This document shows positions 43,290 to 51,937 of a stretch of DNA of 64,000 bases, piece by piece. The stretch comes from CBDFKF01 sp965248765. Lineage in GTDB: Bacteria > Pseudomonadota > Alphaproteobacteria > VGEJ01. The stretch lies in NCBI GenBank assembly GCA_965248765.1, contig CBDFKF010000004.1, positions 2,046,001 to 2,110,000 of the forward strand, written 5' to 3'. The notes below the pieces were generated by a model. The model saw nothing but the letters and a program-made list of their open reading frames with translations. It ran no database searches and had not been told where the DNA came from. A program made the translations under genes and the position numbers. The number at the start of each line of letters is the position of its first letter. Positions within the stretch are counted from its first letter, which is position 1.

Positions 43290-43410
43290 CCCCCCGCTTG
43301 TCCCCGTGGGCCCACAGCCCCCTCCCGTGGACTACGGGGACAAGCTACCACCCAGCCCGCAGTACATTTTTACGACGCCGCGCCGGTACATTTTTACGAC
43401 GCCGTTGACA

Positions 43411-43558
43411 GTGGTCCCGGTGGTTGATGTTTCAGGGACTCGATCAGTCTTTCCAAACCTTCGTGCAGAAAGACGGGATAGTTAAAGCCGAACTCGTCCC
43501 CCCATGTCTGCTTTTTGTTCCTAGGGGGAAACCAAAGGGTTTTCTTGCGCTTCGTCAT
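43411..43558 (-). pseudogene. unrecognised gene fragment, cut by IS21
   Basis: On the minus strand ATG 43558 opens a lysine-rich start (TKRKKTLWFPPRNKKQTWGD) followed by EFGFNYPVFLHEGLERLIES and reaches the IS21 end at 43410. It has lower GC than its surroundings. I do not recognise the family. Coding status is uncertain because only about 49 codons remain. Confidence 0.35.
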
Positions 43559-43857
43559 CGCGCTTTTGGTGTCGAGCCTAGCCGTCGGACAGACCGGCTC
43601 GCTTGAGATCAGTGGGAGCGCCACTAGCGGCGCTCCCGTCGCGGCTGCGCGTTGGCGGGGCACCGGACGGGTAGCCTTTTCCGTGCCCCCGATACCCCGG
43701 TTGGGCGCGAAAGCGGTGGCTGGCTGCAGTGACCGGGCCCACAGCCGATCTACCCGCCTCTACTGGCCTCGCCGGCCTGCGTTTGTGCATGACCATTCGA
43801 CCCGTGCCAAATACGTAACGCTCTGGCTTGCCAACGTGCGGACATCCTGCGGACACC
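43559..43857. other. region without a recognisable gene
   Basis: About 300 bases between the fragment and the ISNCY copy. I see no coding homology, clear hairpin or RNA gene here. Confidence 0.4.
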
Positions 43858-43873
43858 CGCCAGGACAAATGTC
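43858..43873 (+). repeat. left target site duplication of ISNCY copy 2 (16 bp, one mismatch)
   Basis: CGCCAGGACAAATGTC here and CGCCAGGAGAAATGTC at 45271-45286 differ in one base. They flank the element directly. Confidence 0.85.
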
Positions 43874-45270
43874 TGTCGAGAACAAACTGAATTGACCGGT
43901 TTATGTACCATATGAATTGACCGCTTCAGTTGTGGTTGTTGGGCCAGTGGATAAGGGGTCGGGCGCGGAGCGGCCGTCCCCTTATCCACTGGCCGGTCGC
44001 GTCGAAGCGGATCACGCGGCCTGTCTGTGGCTTGTGTTGATGGGCGATCCGTCGGCCTGGTATCGGGCCAGGCAGCGCGGCCCATGGAAGACGGCGAGGG
44101 TGCGGTCGGGGTATTCGTGGACCCGGACCCTTGCCTTGACGTAGTGGCGGCGATGGCGGTCGGGCGGGATCGCCAGCACCAGGCGTTTGTAGCGCACGGT
44201 GTTGTCGTTGGAGACGGTGCGCTCCTGCTGCACGCAGAGGATGTCGTCGAGGGTACCGGCGAAGGGCACGAAGGCGGTGCCCTCGGCTTCCGGCGGCACC
44301 GCGAAGCGGGCGTTGTGGCCTGGCAGGTAGAGCTCCTTGAGGAAGCGGTTGGCCTGGGCCATGTCGGTGATGCCGGCGAGCCTGAGCTCCTGGGGCAGGC
44401 GCTTCTGCAGGGTGGCGAACATGCGTTCCGAGCGCCCCCTTGCCTCGGGCGAGTAGGCCGGGATCAGCTCGATGCCGAGCTGGGCCAGGGCGCGGCCGAA
44501 CTGGGTCGGATTGTCCTTGTCGACCGTGCCGCCGGCCTCAGGGGTGTGCCAGTAGTGGCCGGCGCGGTCGGCATAGAGCGAGCAGAACAGCCCCTTGGCC
44601 CGGATCGCCTCGGACACCCCCTGAAAGCTCGACATCGTGCCCTCTTCGGCGACGAAGAAGGCCGAGCAGATCTCACTGGTGGTGTCGTCCATGGTGACGA
44701 TCAGGTCCCACCACTGATCGGGGACCCACGCGTGGCTTGAGCCGTCTTGATGCAGCATCATGCCGGGCAGCGCGCGGCGCGGCCGCTTGCGCCGGTGCGC
44801 CCCGCGCCTGGGCGCCGCCCGTCTTCGCCCATGGGCCTGCAAGCTCAGCCGCACCCAGTTGTAGCTGCGCTTGAAGGCATAGTCCGCGACCAGCTTCTCG
44901 TGGAAGTGCTTGGCGGTGAAGTCCCAGTAGCGGGTGTCGAACAGCGCCAACAGCGCCGTCACCTCGTCGACCGCCGCGCGCCGCGCCGAGACCCGGCCCA
45001 GACGGCGATCGTAGAGCCCTTCCGCGCCGTCCGCCTCATAGCGGTCGCGCCAGCGCCGGAAGGTGCGCTCTGAAACGCCGAGAACCTCCGCCGCCTCGGC
45101 TTGGCTCAAGCAACCCCGATGGGTGCGGCCGTAAACCTCCTCGAACTTCATCAATCTCAGTCCCTGCAACTGCTCTGTCCGGCGCATCCAAACCCTCCAT
45201 AGCCTGGAGAGCTTCTAAATCCGGACAGATCGTCTGGTACATAAACCGGACATATCGTGTGTTAGTGACA
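43874..45270 (-). mobile_element. ISNCY (IS1202-like) insertion sequence, copy 2, 1397 bp
   Basis: Same ends (TGTCGAGAAC ... GTGACA) and exactly the same length as copy 1 at 17482-18878. Observed differences include an A/T change in the hairpin, a silent A/G change and T/C changing Tyr to Cys at SEI(Y/C)SAFF. It sits 47 bases downstream of the 3' end of tRNA-Thr, taking the element's target repeat into account. Confidence 0.93.
44012..45187 (-). CDS. ISNCY/IS1202-type transposase (copy 2)
   Basis: 391 residues, identical in length to copy 1. DDE motifs LHQDGSSHAWV, SLYADRAGHYW and RSERMFATLQ are intact. The Tyr-to-Cys change in EICSAFF lies between the first and second catalytic Asp. Helix-turn-helix LSQAEAAEVLGVSERTFRRW at the N-terminus binds the IS ends. 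Intact frame, presumably functional. Confidence 0.93.
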   Translation of the reverse strand: MRRTEQLQGLRLMKFEEVYGRTHRGCLSQAEAAEVLGVSERTFRRWRDRYEADGAEGLYDRRLGRVSARRAAVDEVTALLALFDTRYWDFTAKHFHEKLVADYAFKRSYNWVRLSLQAHGRRRAAPRRGAHRRKRPRRALPGMMLHQDGSSHAWVPDQWWDLIVTMDDTTSEICSAFFVAEEGTMSSFQGVSEAIRAKGLFCSLYADRAGHYWHTPEAGGTVDKDNPTQFGRALAQLGIELIPAYSPEARGRSERMFATLQKRLPQELRLAGITDMAQANRFLKELYLPGHNARFAVPPEAEGTAFVPFAGTLDDILCVQQERTVSNDNTVRYKRLVLAIPPDRHRRHYVKARVRVHEYPDRTLAVFHGPRCLARYQADGSPINTSHRQAA

Positions 45271-45286
45271 CGCCAGGAGAAATGTC
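45271..45286 (+). repeat. right target site duplication of ISNCY copy 2
   Basis: CGCCAGGAGAAATGTC; differs from the left copy at the ninth base only. Confidence 0.85.
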
Positions 45287-45332
45287 AGTACAGAAATAGT
45301 CTATGCGTATATAATTGAAATTATTAGTAAAA

Positions 45333-45407
<75 letters not shown>

Positions 45408-45455
45408 GCTGGGCGTGTCGGCGCGCGCCACCCAGGTCGCTGGTGCGGGCGGCGC

Positions 45456-46886
45456 TCAAGCTACTCCCCGCTTCGGCGCAGCGTCAATCGAGCGCGAACC
45501 GACCGCCGAGGCGCTAGGCGCATACGGCTTGGTAGGTGACCCGGCAGCGAGCGCCGGTAACAACCCCACGCCCGTTGCGAGACCGAGGTCTGGCGCGGGC
45601 GGTCCGTCGGCGGCGCGCCAAGCGAGCGTCCCGAGCCCATCGCAATGCGGGCACAGCGCGCTCAAGCGTGGCGCGATCTTGTGGCAGTTCGCGCATCGCC
45701 ACGCGGGCGCCGTCGGCGCGGAAGCGGCCTGTACCAGCCAGTCCTTGGCCGCTACCGGATCGCCTAAGCCCTCCTCCAGCACCGCCATCAGGCGGCCAAC
45801 CCGGGCTGAGGGCCCGGCCGCCACCAGCGGCTCGAGCTGGCCCCGTGCCAGTCCCCAAAGCTCCGCCGCCAGGGCCGCCTCGGCGAGCGCCAGTCGGCTC
45901 TCCGGGTGGGTCGGTGCACGCGCCGCCAGCCGTTCGAACCGGGCGGCCCGCTTGGTTCCTGCCTCGTCCGGCTCGAGCGCGGCATAGGCGCGCGCAAGCT
46001 CGGGATGGGGCGCGCTCGCCCAAGCGTCTTCGATCAGGCGACTAGCACGCCGGTCTTTGCCAGCGGCGGCGGCGAGTGCCGCTGCGTGAGCGACCAGCGG
46101 CGCAGAGTCTGGTTGCAGACCGGCTGCCTTCTCGGCCAGCGCCAGGGCCTCACGCGCCTCGCCAGCCCGCTCGCAGGCCTGTGCCCGCTCGTGCAGGAAC
46201 AGCGCGTTGTTGTGGCGGGCCGCCTCGCTCGCCACCGTGCGGTGGCGCACTGCTGCCTCGAGTGCGCGCCCGGCCTCGGCCCAGTTACCGGCCGCAGATT
46301 CAAGGTCAATTAACGCGGTGATCACCCACGGCGTTCCCGGCCGCAACGCGTGGGCGCGCCGCGCGAGCGCGAGCGCGCCCACCGAGTCGTCACGGCGCAC
46401 GGCCTGGGCCATCAGCCCGCGCAGGCCCAGGAACTCGGTCTCGGGGTGATCGAGCATGGCGCTGAAGGCGCGGCCAGCGGTTGCCTCGTCGTCGTTGAGC
46501 TGGGCCGCCTGGGCGGTCAGGAGGAGTGTTGCCTGGGGCTCCTCCAGCAGGGCCTCGGCACGCCGGGCGAGCTTGCGGGCGGCCTCGGCATCGCCGGCGG
46601 CTACCGCGGCCATCCCCTCGGTCAGTGTGAGATAGCCTCGCCGCCGACGACCCGCCTCGCGTCGGTTGCTCGAGAGCCAGCGGCCAGCCCGCAGACGCCG
46701 CCACAGCCGGTCGAGGCCGGCGGCGACCAGGAGCAGCCCCGCGAGCAACACGAGCAGTACCCAGAGCCGCGTCTCGACACGCCAGCTCTGCCACTCCAGC
46801 ACGACGAGCCCCGGCCGCTCCGCGACCCAGGCGGCGATGGCGGCCACCACCGCGAGGAGGACGAAGACGAGGACGAGCCGGATCAC
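45456..46886 (-). CDS. hemY: HemY-like TPR membrane protein
   Basis: 476 residues. Two N-terminal membrane helices (LVLVFVLLAVVAAIAAWVA and LWVLLVLLAGLLLVAAGLD) are followed by the HemY-N region YLTLTEGMAAVAAGDAEAARKLARRAEALL and a long TPR solenoid. Near the C-terminus WRCANCHKIAPRLSALCPHCDGLGTLAW forms a two-CxxC zinc ribbon, typical of the alphaproteobacterial form. HemY of this type is not a protoporphyrinogen oxidase; its exact role is unclear. Its ATG overlaps the preceding stop (ATGA, 46883-46886), so it is translationally coupled to the HemD-mitofilin gene. Confidence 0.88.
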   Translation of the reverse strand: MIRLVLVFVLLAVVAAIAAWVAERPGLVVLEWQSWRVETRLWVLLVLLAGLLLVAAGLDRLWRRLRAGRWLSSNRREAGRRRRGYLTLTEGMAAVAAGDAEAARKLARRAEALLEEPQATLLLTAQAAQLNDDEATAGRAFSAMLDHPETEFLGLRGLMAQAVRRDDSVGALALARRAHALRPGTPWVITALIDLESAAGNWAEAGRALEAAVRHRTVASEAARHNNALFLHERAQACERAGEAREALALAEKAAGLQPDSAPLVAHAAALAAAAGKDRRASRLIEDAWASAPHPELARAYAALEPDEAGTKRAARFERLAARAPTHPESRLALAEAALAAELWGLARGQLEPLVAAGPSARVGRLMAVLEEGLGDPVAAKDWLVQAASAPTAPAWRCANCHKIAPRLSALCPHCDGLGTLAWRAADGPPAPDLGLATGVGLLPALAAGSPTKPYAPSASAVGSRSIDAAPKRGVA

Positions 46887-48988
46887 GAGCCTTCGTCGAT
46901 GTTGACGAGAACGTGGGCGATCAGCGCATCGAGTGCCCGCTCCGCCTCGAGCCGAGCCGCCGCCTCGGCCAGCCAGGGCGCGGCGGCGTTCGCCATTGCC
47001 GCTTCGAGAGACTCGAGCTCTGCCACGGTGGCGGCGAGATCACCGGCCGCCAGGCGCCGCTCGGCCCGCGCGACCACCGCCTCAGCACTGGCGCCGTTGA
47101 CCTCGCCGATACGGCGTACGGTGACGATGCCGCGCAATCGGCCGACCGTCTGATCAACCCAGCTTCCGTCGTCCGCGCGTCCGGCTTCCACGATGCCGTT
47201 GACCACATCGGGAAACCGCGCCGACAGCATGGGCGTGGTCGCAATGCCAGCGTCGGCGTGGCGCGCGAGCGCGGCAAGTGCCTCGGCTGGCGCCGCCTCA
47301 CCTGCTGTGAAAGTGACCGCGGCGAGCGCCTGCCGGTAGGGATCGCCCCGGTTCATCGCTTCACGGAGCTGACCGACGGCGAGCAGCTCGGCCGCCTTGC
47401 GCGAATCAACCTCCGCGGCCGCCTCAAGCGCGGCAAGTCGGTCTGAGGCCGTGGCCAGCATCGCCTGCTGCGCTGCGGCCGCCTCGGTGATCGCCCGGCG
47501 CAGATCGGCCTCGGCAGCCGCGAGACCCTGCGCGATCCGCGCCGTCTCGTCGCGCAGCCCGACCGAGGCAGCGCTCGATTCGCGGAGTTCGCCGAGCGCT
47601 GCCTCGAGCTGTGCGAGCCGTGCTTCCGATGCTTCGCCGCGGCGCTCGGCTATCGGTGCCGCGCTCGACACGGGTGCCTGCTCGAGCGCAGCAATGCGCT
47701 CATCGAGGTCGGCGAGCGAATTGGCGGTTGCCGCCCGGACCGTCTCGGCCGTTGCCACGCGCTGGCGCAGCGCTGCGATGTCCGCGGCCACGCCAGCAAG
47801 CCGCGCGCGGTCCTCCGCGGCGGTATCGGTGGCGCTTTCGAGGGCGCCGATCCGCTCTTCCAATTCGGCCACAGTCGCGGTCGCAGCGCTGAGCTCGCGC
47901 GCCACAGCCTCGGCAGCGGAAGCGGCGGGCTCACGCGCCTCGAGCGCGTCGAGCCGCTGCGCGAGCGCCCCGACATCGGCGCCGCCGGCTAACGGCACAA
48001 GCTCGGGTGCGACCCGGGGCAGCACCACCGGCCATAACGCGACGCCGGCGGCGAAGGCCAGCGCGAGCAGCGCAACGACGGCCAGCCCCAAGCGTCCGCC
48101 GCTCCGCCACGGCGGCTGTGGCGACTGACCCGACGGTGGCCTTGGTCGTGGTGATGAGGGCGGCGCCGGGTCGGCTTCAGGTGACGCCGGGCTGGCTACC
48201 TGGGGCGGCGGTAAGTGCCCGGCTCGCCGCGATGGTGTGGCCGCCGCCGGCTCCTCGTCTGGTGCGTCCTCCTGCGGCCCTTTTTTGGCGTCGAGGAGCG
48301 CGAGCAACGCGGTCTGATTGGGCCGCGCCGCGGTTCGTACCCGGCGCCACGGCAGCTCGCCGGCCGCGCGCGCGACCGCGGTGCTGTAACACAGGGCGTC
48401 GATGGTTTCGCACTGCGCCGCGAGATCGGCGGCGAGGACAAGTTGAACGAAGGCTTCGGCGCTACGCGGCGAGAAGAACAAAGCCATGTCCAGCGAGCCC
48501 GCGCGCAGCGCCGCTTCGCCGGCATGGGGGAGCGCTTGCGCCTGCACGGCCTCGTAGAGCACCACCCGGGTGACCGTGAAGCCGGCCGCTTCGAGCGCAG
48601 CCATCGGCTCGCCAGCGGTGTGAAGGCCAGCAGCGTGGAGGAGGGGGCCGTCGGCCGGATCCAGCATCGCCTTGACCTTGTCGATCAGCGCCGCGACGTC
48701 ACCGTCGGCGTTGACGACGTCGCGGAAACCGAGCTCGATCGCCGCGCGGGTCGAGGCCCCGCCGACCCCGTACACCGGAATTTGGCGGGACTGGCTCGCA
48801 TCAGCAAAGGCATGCAGACCACGAGCGCTGGTCGCGAGCAGCGCCTGGAACCCGCTCGCGTCCGGAACCGCTGCATTGGTTCGGCTGATTTCGAGCATCG
48901 GCGCGACGATGCCCTCGATGCCGTGGTCGACGAGCTCCTCGGCCAGACGCTCGGCCTCCGCACGGGGACGGGTGATGAGGACTTGCAT
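46883..48988 (-). CDS. hemD: fused uroporphyrinogen-III synthase (HemD) and mitofilin (Mic60)-like protein
   Basis: 701 residues in one uninterrupted frame. Residues 1-237 are uroporphyrinogen-III synthase: VLITRPRAEAERLAEEL start, YGVGGASTRAAIELGF, and LFFSPRSAEAFVQLV, which closes linear hydroxymethylbilane to uroporphyrinogen III. A Pro-rich linker (240-300) leads into one membrane helix (LGLAVVALLALAFAAGVALWP), then a coiled coil of roughly 250 residues and the mitofilin C-terminal region (PYRQALAAV, RFPDVVNGIVEAGRADDGSWVDQTVGRLRGIVTVR). In related bacteria these are two adjacent genes. Here HemD would be on the cytoplasmic side and the coiled coil in the periplasm. It starts directly after the hemC stop without spacer. 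Confidence 0.9.
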   Translation of the reverse strand: MQVLITRPRAEAERLAEELVDHGIEGIVAPMLEISRTNAAVPDASGFQALLATSARGLHAFADASQSRQIPVYGVGGASTRAAIELGFRDVVNADGDVAALIDKVKAMLDPADGPLLHAAGLHTAGEPMAALEAAGFTVTRVVLYEAVQAQALPHAGEAALRAGSLDMALFFSPRSAEAFVQLVLAADLAAQCETIDALCYSTAVARAAGELPWRRVRTAARPNQTALLALLDAKKGPQEDAPDEEPAAATPSRRAGHLPPPQVASPASPEADPAPPSSPRPRPPSGQSPQPPWRSGGRLGLAVVALLALAFAAGVALWPVVLPRVAPELVPLAGGADVGALAQRLDALEAREPAASAAEAVARELSAATATVAELEERIGALESATDTAAEDRARLAGVAADIAALRQRVATAETVRAATANSLADLDERIAALEQAPVSSAAPIAERRGEASEARLAQLEAALGELRESSAASVGLRDETARIAQGLAAAEADLRRAITEAAAAQQAMLATASDRLAALEAAAEVDSRKAAELLAVGQLREAMNRGDPYRQALAAVTFTAGEAAPAEALAALARHADAGIATTPMLSARFPDVVNGIVEAGRADDGSWVDQTVGRLRGIVTVRRIGEVNGASAEAVVARAERRLAAGDLAATVAELESLEAAMANAAAPWLAEAAARLEAERALDALIAHVLVNIDEGS

Positions 48989-49924
48989 CTACGGAACGTC
49001 GAAGAAGCCGGGCCCGGAACGGGCACCCAGCTCGGCCCCGAGGTCGTGGCCCATGACTTCGGCATCGGCGCGCCTGCCGCGCCGCTCGCCGTCGTGGCGT
49101 TCGCCGCCGTCGGGGCGGATGAGGCTGCCCCGCAGCCACAGCTCATCTGTCTGCATCTGCGCGAGCGCGGCGATCGGCGTGCGGCAGGACCCATCCAGCG
49201 CCGCCAGGAAGGCACGCTCGGCGGCGACGCAGACCGCGGTGTCCGCATCGTCCAGCACGGCAAGTCGCTCGCGCTGGCGCTTGTCCGCGGCTCGACATTC
49301 AATCGCGATCGCGCCCTGTGCAATGGCCGGCAGCATCTCCTCGGGCTCGAGCACGGTGCTCGCGCGGTCGCCGAGGCCGAGCCGGTTGAGACCAGCTTGC
49401 GCGAGCAATGTCGCGTCGACCTCGCCGCGTCCGAGCTTTTTGAGCCGGGTGTCGACGTTGCCGCGATACGGCACAATGTTCAGATCCGGTCGTTGGTGCA
49501 GGAGTTGCGCCCGACGCCTGAGCGAGCTGGTGCCGACAGTCGCGCCGCGGGGCAGCGCGCCCGGGGTCTTCACATGCGGGCTGAGAAACGCATCGCGCGC
49601 ATCCTCGCGCGGTAACAAAGCGGCGACCATCAAGCCCTCGGGCAATACGGTCGGCATATCCTTCATCGAATGGATTGCAACATCGATAGCGCCGGCGCTC
49701 AACGCCTCTTCGATCTCCTTGGTGAACAGGCCTTTGCCACCGATGTCGGCGAGCGGTCGATCGCGGCGCGCATCGCCCGTCGTGCGAATGACGACAAGCT
49801 CTGCTCCTTCCGGCGGCAGCCCACACACTTCGCACAATAACGAGCGCGCCGTCTCTGCTTGAGCGCGGGCGAGCGCGCTGCCGCGGGTGCCGATGCGAAT
49901 CGGGCGGTCGATCGCGACGCGCAT
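48989..49924 (-). CDS. hemC: hydroxymethylbilane synthase
   Basis: 311 residues. IRIGTRGSALARAQAE is the family start; FTKEIEEALSAGAIDVAIHSMKDMPT follows, with RRRAQLLHQRPDLNIVPYRGNVDTRLKKL, the loop region with catalytic Arg residues. DGSCRTPIAAL includes the Cys that attaches the dipyrromethane cofactor. The enzyme joins four porphobilinogen molecules. The last 35 residues or so are variable. It heads the operon hemC-hemD/mic60-hemY. The promoter region is shared with tsaD, which diverges 77 nt away. Confidence 0.95.
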   Translation of the reverse strand: MRVAIDRPIRIGTRGSALARAQAETARSLLCEVCGLPPEGAELVVIRTTGDARRDRPLADIGGKGLFTKEIEEALSAGAIDVAIHSMKDMPTVLPEGLMVAALLPREDARDAFLSPHVKTPGALPRGATVGTSSLRRRAQLLHQRPDLNIVPYRGNVDTRLKKLGRGEVDATLLAQAGLNRLGLGDRASTVLEPEEMLPAIAQGAIAIECRAADKRQRERLAVLDDADTAVCVAAERAFLAALDGSCRTPIAALAQMQTDELWLRGSLIRPDGGERHDGERRGRRADAEVMGHDLGAELGARSGPGFFDVP

Positions 49925-50001
49925 ACTTGTGGGGTCCGCATGGCGATGCTAGGGCTCAGCCCGAGTTATAACGAAAATCGCAAGGAGTTGCGCGGCTCGC
50001 C

Positions 50002-51057
50002 ATGATCGTTCTCGGCATCGAAACGAGCTGCGATGAAACGGCTGCGGCGGTGGTCGGCTCCGATCGTCAGATCCTCTCCAATCCCGTGCTCTCGCAGATC
50101 ACGGACCATGAGCCATACGGTGGCATTGTGCCGGAGGTCGCGGCGCGCGCCCACGTCGAACACCTCGATTCTGTTATCCGCCGTGCGATGGCGGAGGCAG
50201 GCGTCGACTTTGCCGCACTCGATGGCGTCGCCGCGACGGCCGGACCCGGTTTGATCGGCGGCGTGATGGTCGGCCTCGTGACCGGCAAGGCGATCGCGGC
50301 CGTTCGCGGTGTGCCCCTCGTTGCCGTCAACCACCTCGAGGGGCACGCCCTGAGCATTCGCCTGACCGAGGACGTGGCCTTTCCTTACCTATTGCTGCTG
50401 GTGACCGGCGGCCATTGCCAGCTCCTGATCGTCGAGGGTATCGCCGCCTATCGGCGCCTCGGCACGACCATCGACGATGCCGTCGGTGAGGCCTTTGATA
50501 AGACCGCGAAGATGCTGGGCTTGGGCTATCCCGGCGGGCCGGCAGTTGAGGATGCCGCTCGCGGAGGTGCCGCCGCGCGCTTCGATCTGCCGCGCCCGCT
50601 CCTCGGCCGGCCGGGGTGTCATTTTTCGTTCTCGGGCCTCAAGACCGCGGTCTGGCATCTCATCGAATCGCTGCCGCAACCGCTAAGCGGGGGAGACACC
50701 GCCGATGTCTGCGCCGCGTTTCAGGGCGCGGTGGGCGATGTGATGTGCGATCGCACGGCCCGCGCGATCGACCTCTTCCGAGCCCACCACGGCGGCGCCG
50801 GCAGGCTCGTCGTTGCCGGTGGCGTCGCCGCCAATGCCTACCTTCGCCGGCGTCTCGTCGAGCTCGCCGATAGTGCCGGCTTCAGCCTCCATCTTCCACC
50901 GCCAGAGCTCTGTACCGATAACGCCGCGATGATCGCGTGGGCCGGCATCGAGCGCCTGCGTCAAGGCCTGCGCGATCCATTCGATGCGCCGGCCCGTGCG
51001 CGCTGGCCGCTGGATCCGAACGCGCCGCCGGCGCCCGGGGCCGGCGTCAAGGCCTGA
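50002..51057 (+). CDS. tsaD: tRNA N6-adenosine threonylcarbamoyltransferase
   Basis: 351 residues of the Kae1/TsaD family. IVLGIETSCDETAAAVV starts the ASKHA fold; GIVPEVAARAHVEHL has the metal-binding histidines; VTGGHCQLLIV, GEAFDKTAKMLGLGYPGGP and FSFSGLKTA are conserved; VVAGGVAANAYLRRRL and LCTDNAAMIAWAG complete it. It transfers the threonylcarbamoyl group to A37 of ANN-reading tRNAs. Ribosome site AAGGAG lies 14 nt before ATG. In many alphaproteobacteria gpsA comes next; here a glycosyltransferase does. Confidence 0.96.
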   Translation: MIVLGIETSCDETAAAVVGSDRQILSNPVLSQITDHEPYGGIVPEVAARAHVEHLDSVIRRAMAEAGVDFAALDGVAATAGPGLIGGVMVGLVTGKAIAAVRGVPLVAVNHLEGHALSIRLTEDVAFPYLLLLVTGGHCQLLIVEGIAAYRRLGTTIDDAVGEAFDKTAKMLGLGYPGGPAVEDAARGGAAARFDLPRPLLGRPGCHFSFSGLKTAVWHLIESLPQPLSGGDTADVCAAFQGAVGDVMCDRTARAIDLFRAHHGGAGRLVVAGGVAANAYLRRRLVELADSAGFSLHLPPPELCTDNAAMIAWAGIERLRQGLRDPFDAPARARWPLDPNAPPAPGAGVKA

Positions 51058-51058
51058 C

Positions 51059-51937
51059 ATGCCGTCGGCGCCGCTGGTCAGCGTGATCATTCCCGCATTT
51101 GCCGCTGGGGCGACGATCGCGCGGGCGGTGCGCAGCTTGCTGGCTCAGAGCTACCAGCAGTGGGAGGCTATCGTCGTCGCCGATGACCAGCGCACGTACC
51201 GCCCGCTTCTCGCCGAGGTGGGCCTCGACGATGCCCGCTTGCGGTATGCCTCGACTGGGCGCATCGCCGCTGGCCCGTCGGTCGCACGCAACGTCGGTGT
51301 TGCGGAAGCCGCGGGGGCCGTCGTGGCGCCGCTCGATGCTGATGACACGTATGCGCCCGAGCGCCTCGCCACGCTCGTGCCTCTCGCCCTCGAACGTGGC
51401 GCTGCCACCGATAATGTGCGGGTGATCGACGAGGCCACGGGTCACCAGCTCTCAACTGCGTTCGCGGTTGGAACCGCGACCGACGAGCTCGACGCGGCGC
51501 AATTTCTGGGTATGTCGGTGCCGCTGATGTTCGTTCTCGCCCGCGAGTATCTCGTGCCATGGGATGAGGACATCCCATTCGCTGAGGACATCGTGTTCAA
51601 TGCCCGTGTCTACGAGCGGCTGGCGAGTGTCCCCATCAGCTGCCGCCCCCTGCGCGATTATTACGTCCGTGCCGGGTCGGCCGCTCACGCTCCCGACTCC
51701 GGCGCTCGCGCCGCATCCGCGTACCGCCATATCCGCGCTCGCCTCGATGGCGACGGTTTCGGTTTCGACAGCGACATATTGCGTCAGCAGCTCGCCCGGG
51801 CGATCGACCGTAAGATCGCGCTCAACACCGCCTTTGCGCGCGCCCATCGCGCTGGCGAGTGCGCCAATTTCCAAGAGTTCGTCGCTCGCCAAGGGGGCGC
51901 GCACGCCCTGCCGACTCGAGATGGAGCACGACCATGA
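51059..51937 (+). CDS. family 2 glycosyltransferase
   Basis: 292 residues starting at ATG 51059, which is one base after the tsaD stop. VSVIIPAFAAGATIARAVRSLLAQSYQQWEAIVVADD is the classic GT-A nucleotide-binding start, and APLDADDTYAPERL holds the DxD-type metal motif. Towards the end, WDEDIPFAEDIVFNARVYERL contains the ED acidic motif of GT2 enzymes. It should transfer a sugar from a nucleotide sugar to an unknown acceptor. The stop overlaps the next start (ATGA), so it is coupled to the TIGR02466-type protein. Confidence 0.88.
   Translation: MPSAPLVSVIIPAFAAGATIARAVRSLLAQSYQQWEAIVVADDQRTYRPLLAEVGLDDARLRYASTGRIAAGPSVARNVGVAEAAGAVVAPLDADDTYAPERLATLVPLALERGAATDNVRVIDEATGHQLSTAFAVGTATDELDAAQFLGMSVPLMFVLAREYLVPWDEDIPFAEDIVFNARVYERLASVPISCRPLRDYYVRAGSAAHAPDSGARAASAYRHIRARLDGDGFGFDSDILRQQLARAIDRKIALNTAFARAHRAGECANFQEFVARQGGAHALPTRDGARP

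Larger units (their letters stand above)
39660..43410 (+). mobile_element. IS21-family element with a nested insertion
   Basis: istA and istB are in order, overlapping at ATG 42525 / TGA 42530, as in IS21. The right end is TTGACA at 43405-43410, giving TGTCAACGGCG read inward, shared with the remnant at 26356. Two copies of GTACATTTTTACGACGCCG lie close to the right end, as IS21 ends often have internal repeats. The left end is not defined exactly; candidates fall between 39650 and 39675. A second element (40010-41492) sits inside istA, and istA also has a deletion, so it cannot move by itself. Confidence 0.82.

Noticed and set aside
47397..48128. Ser/Ala-rich frame of 243 codons on the plus strand
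   Set aside because: It is the complement of the coiled-coil part of the HemD-mitofilin gene; low complexity and no start signal.
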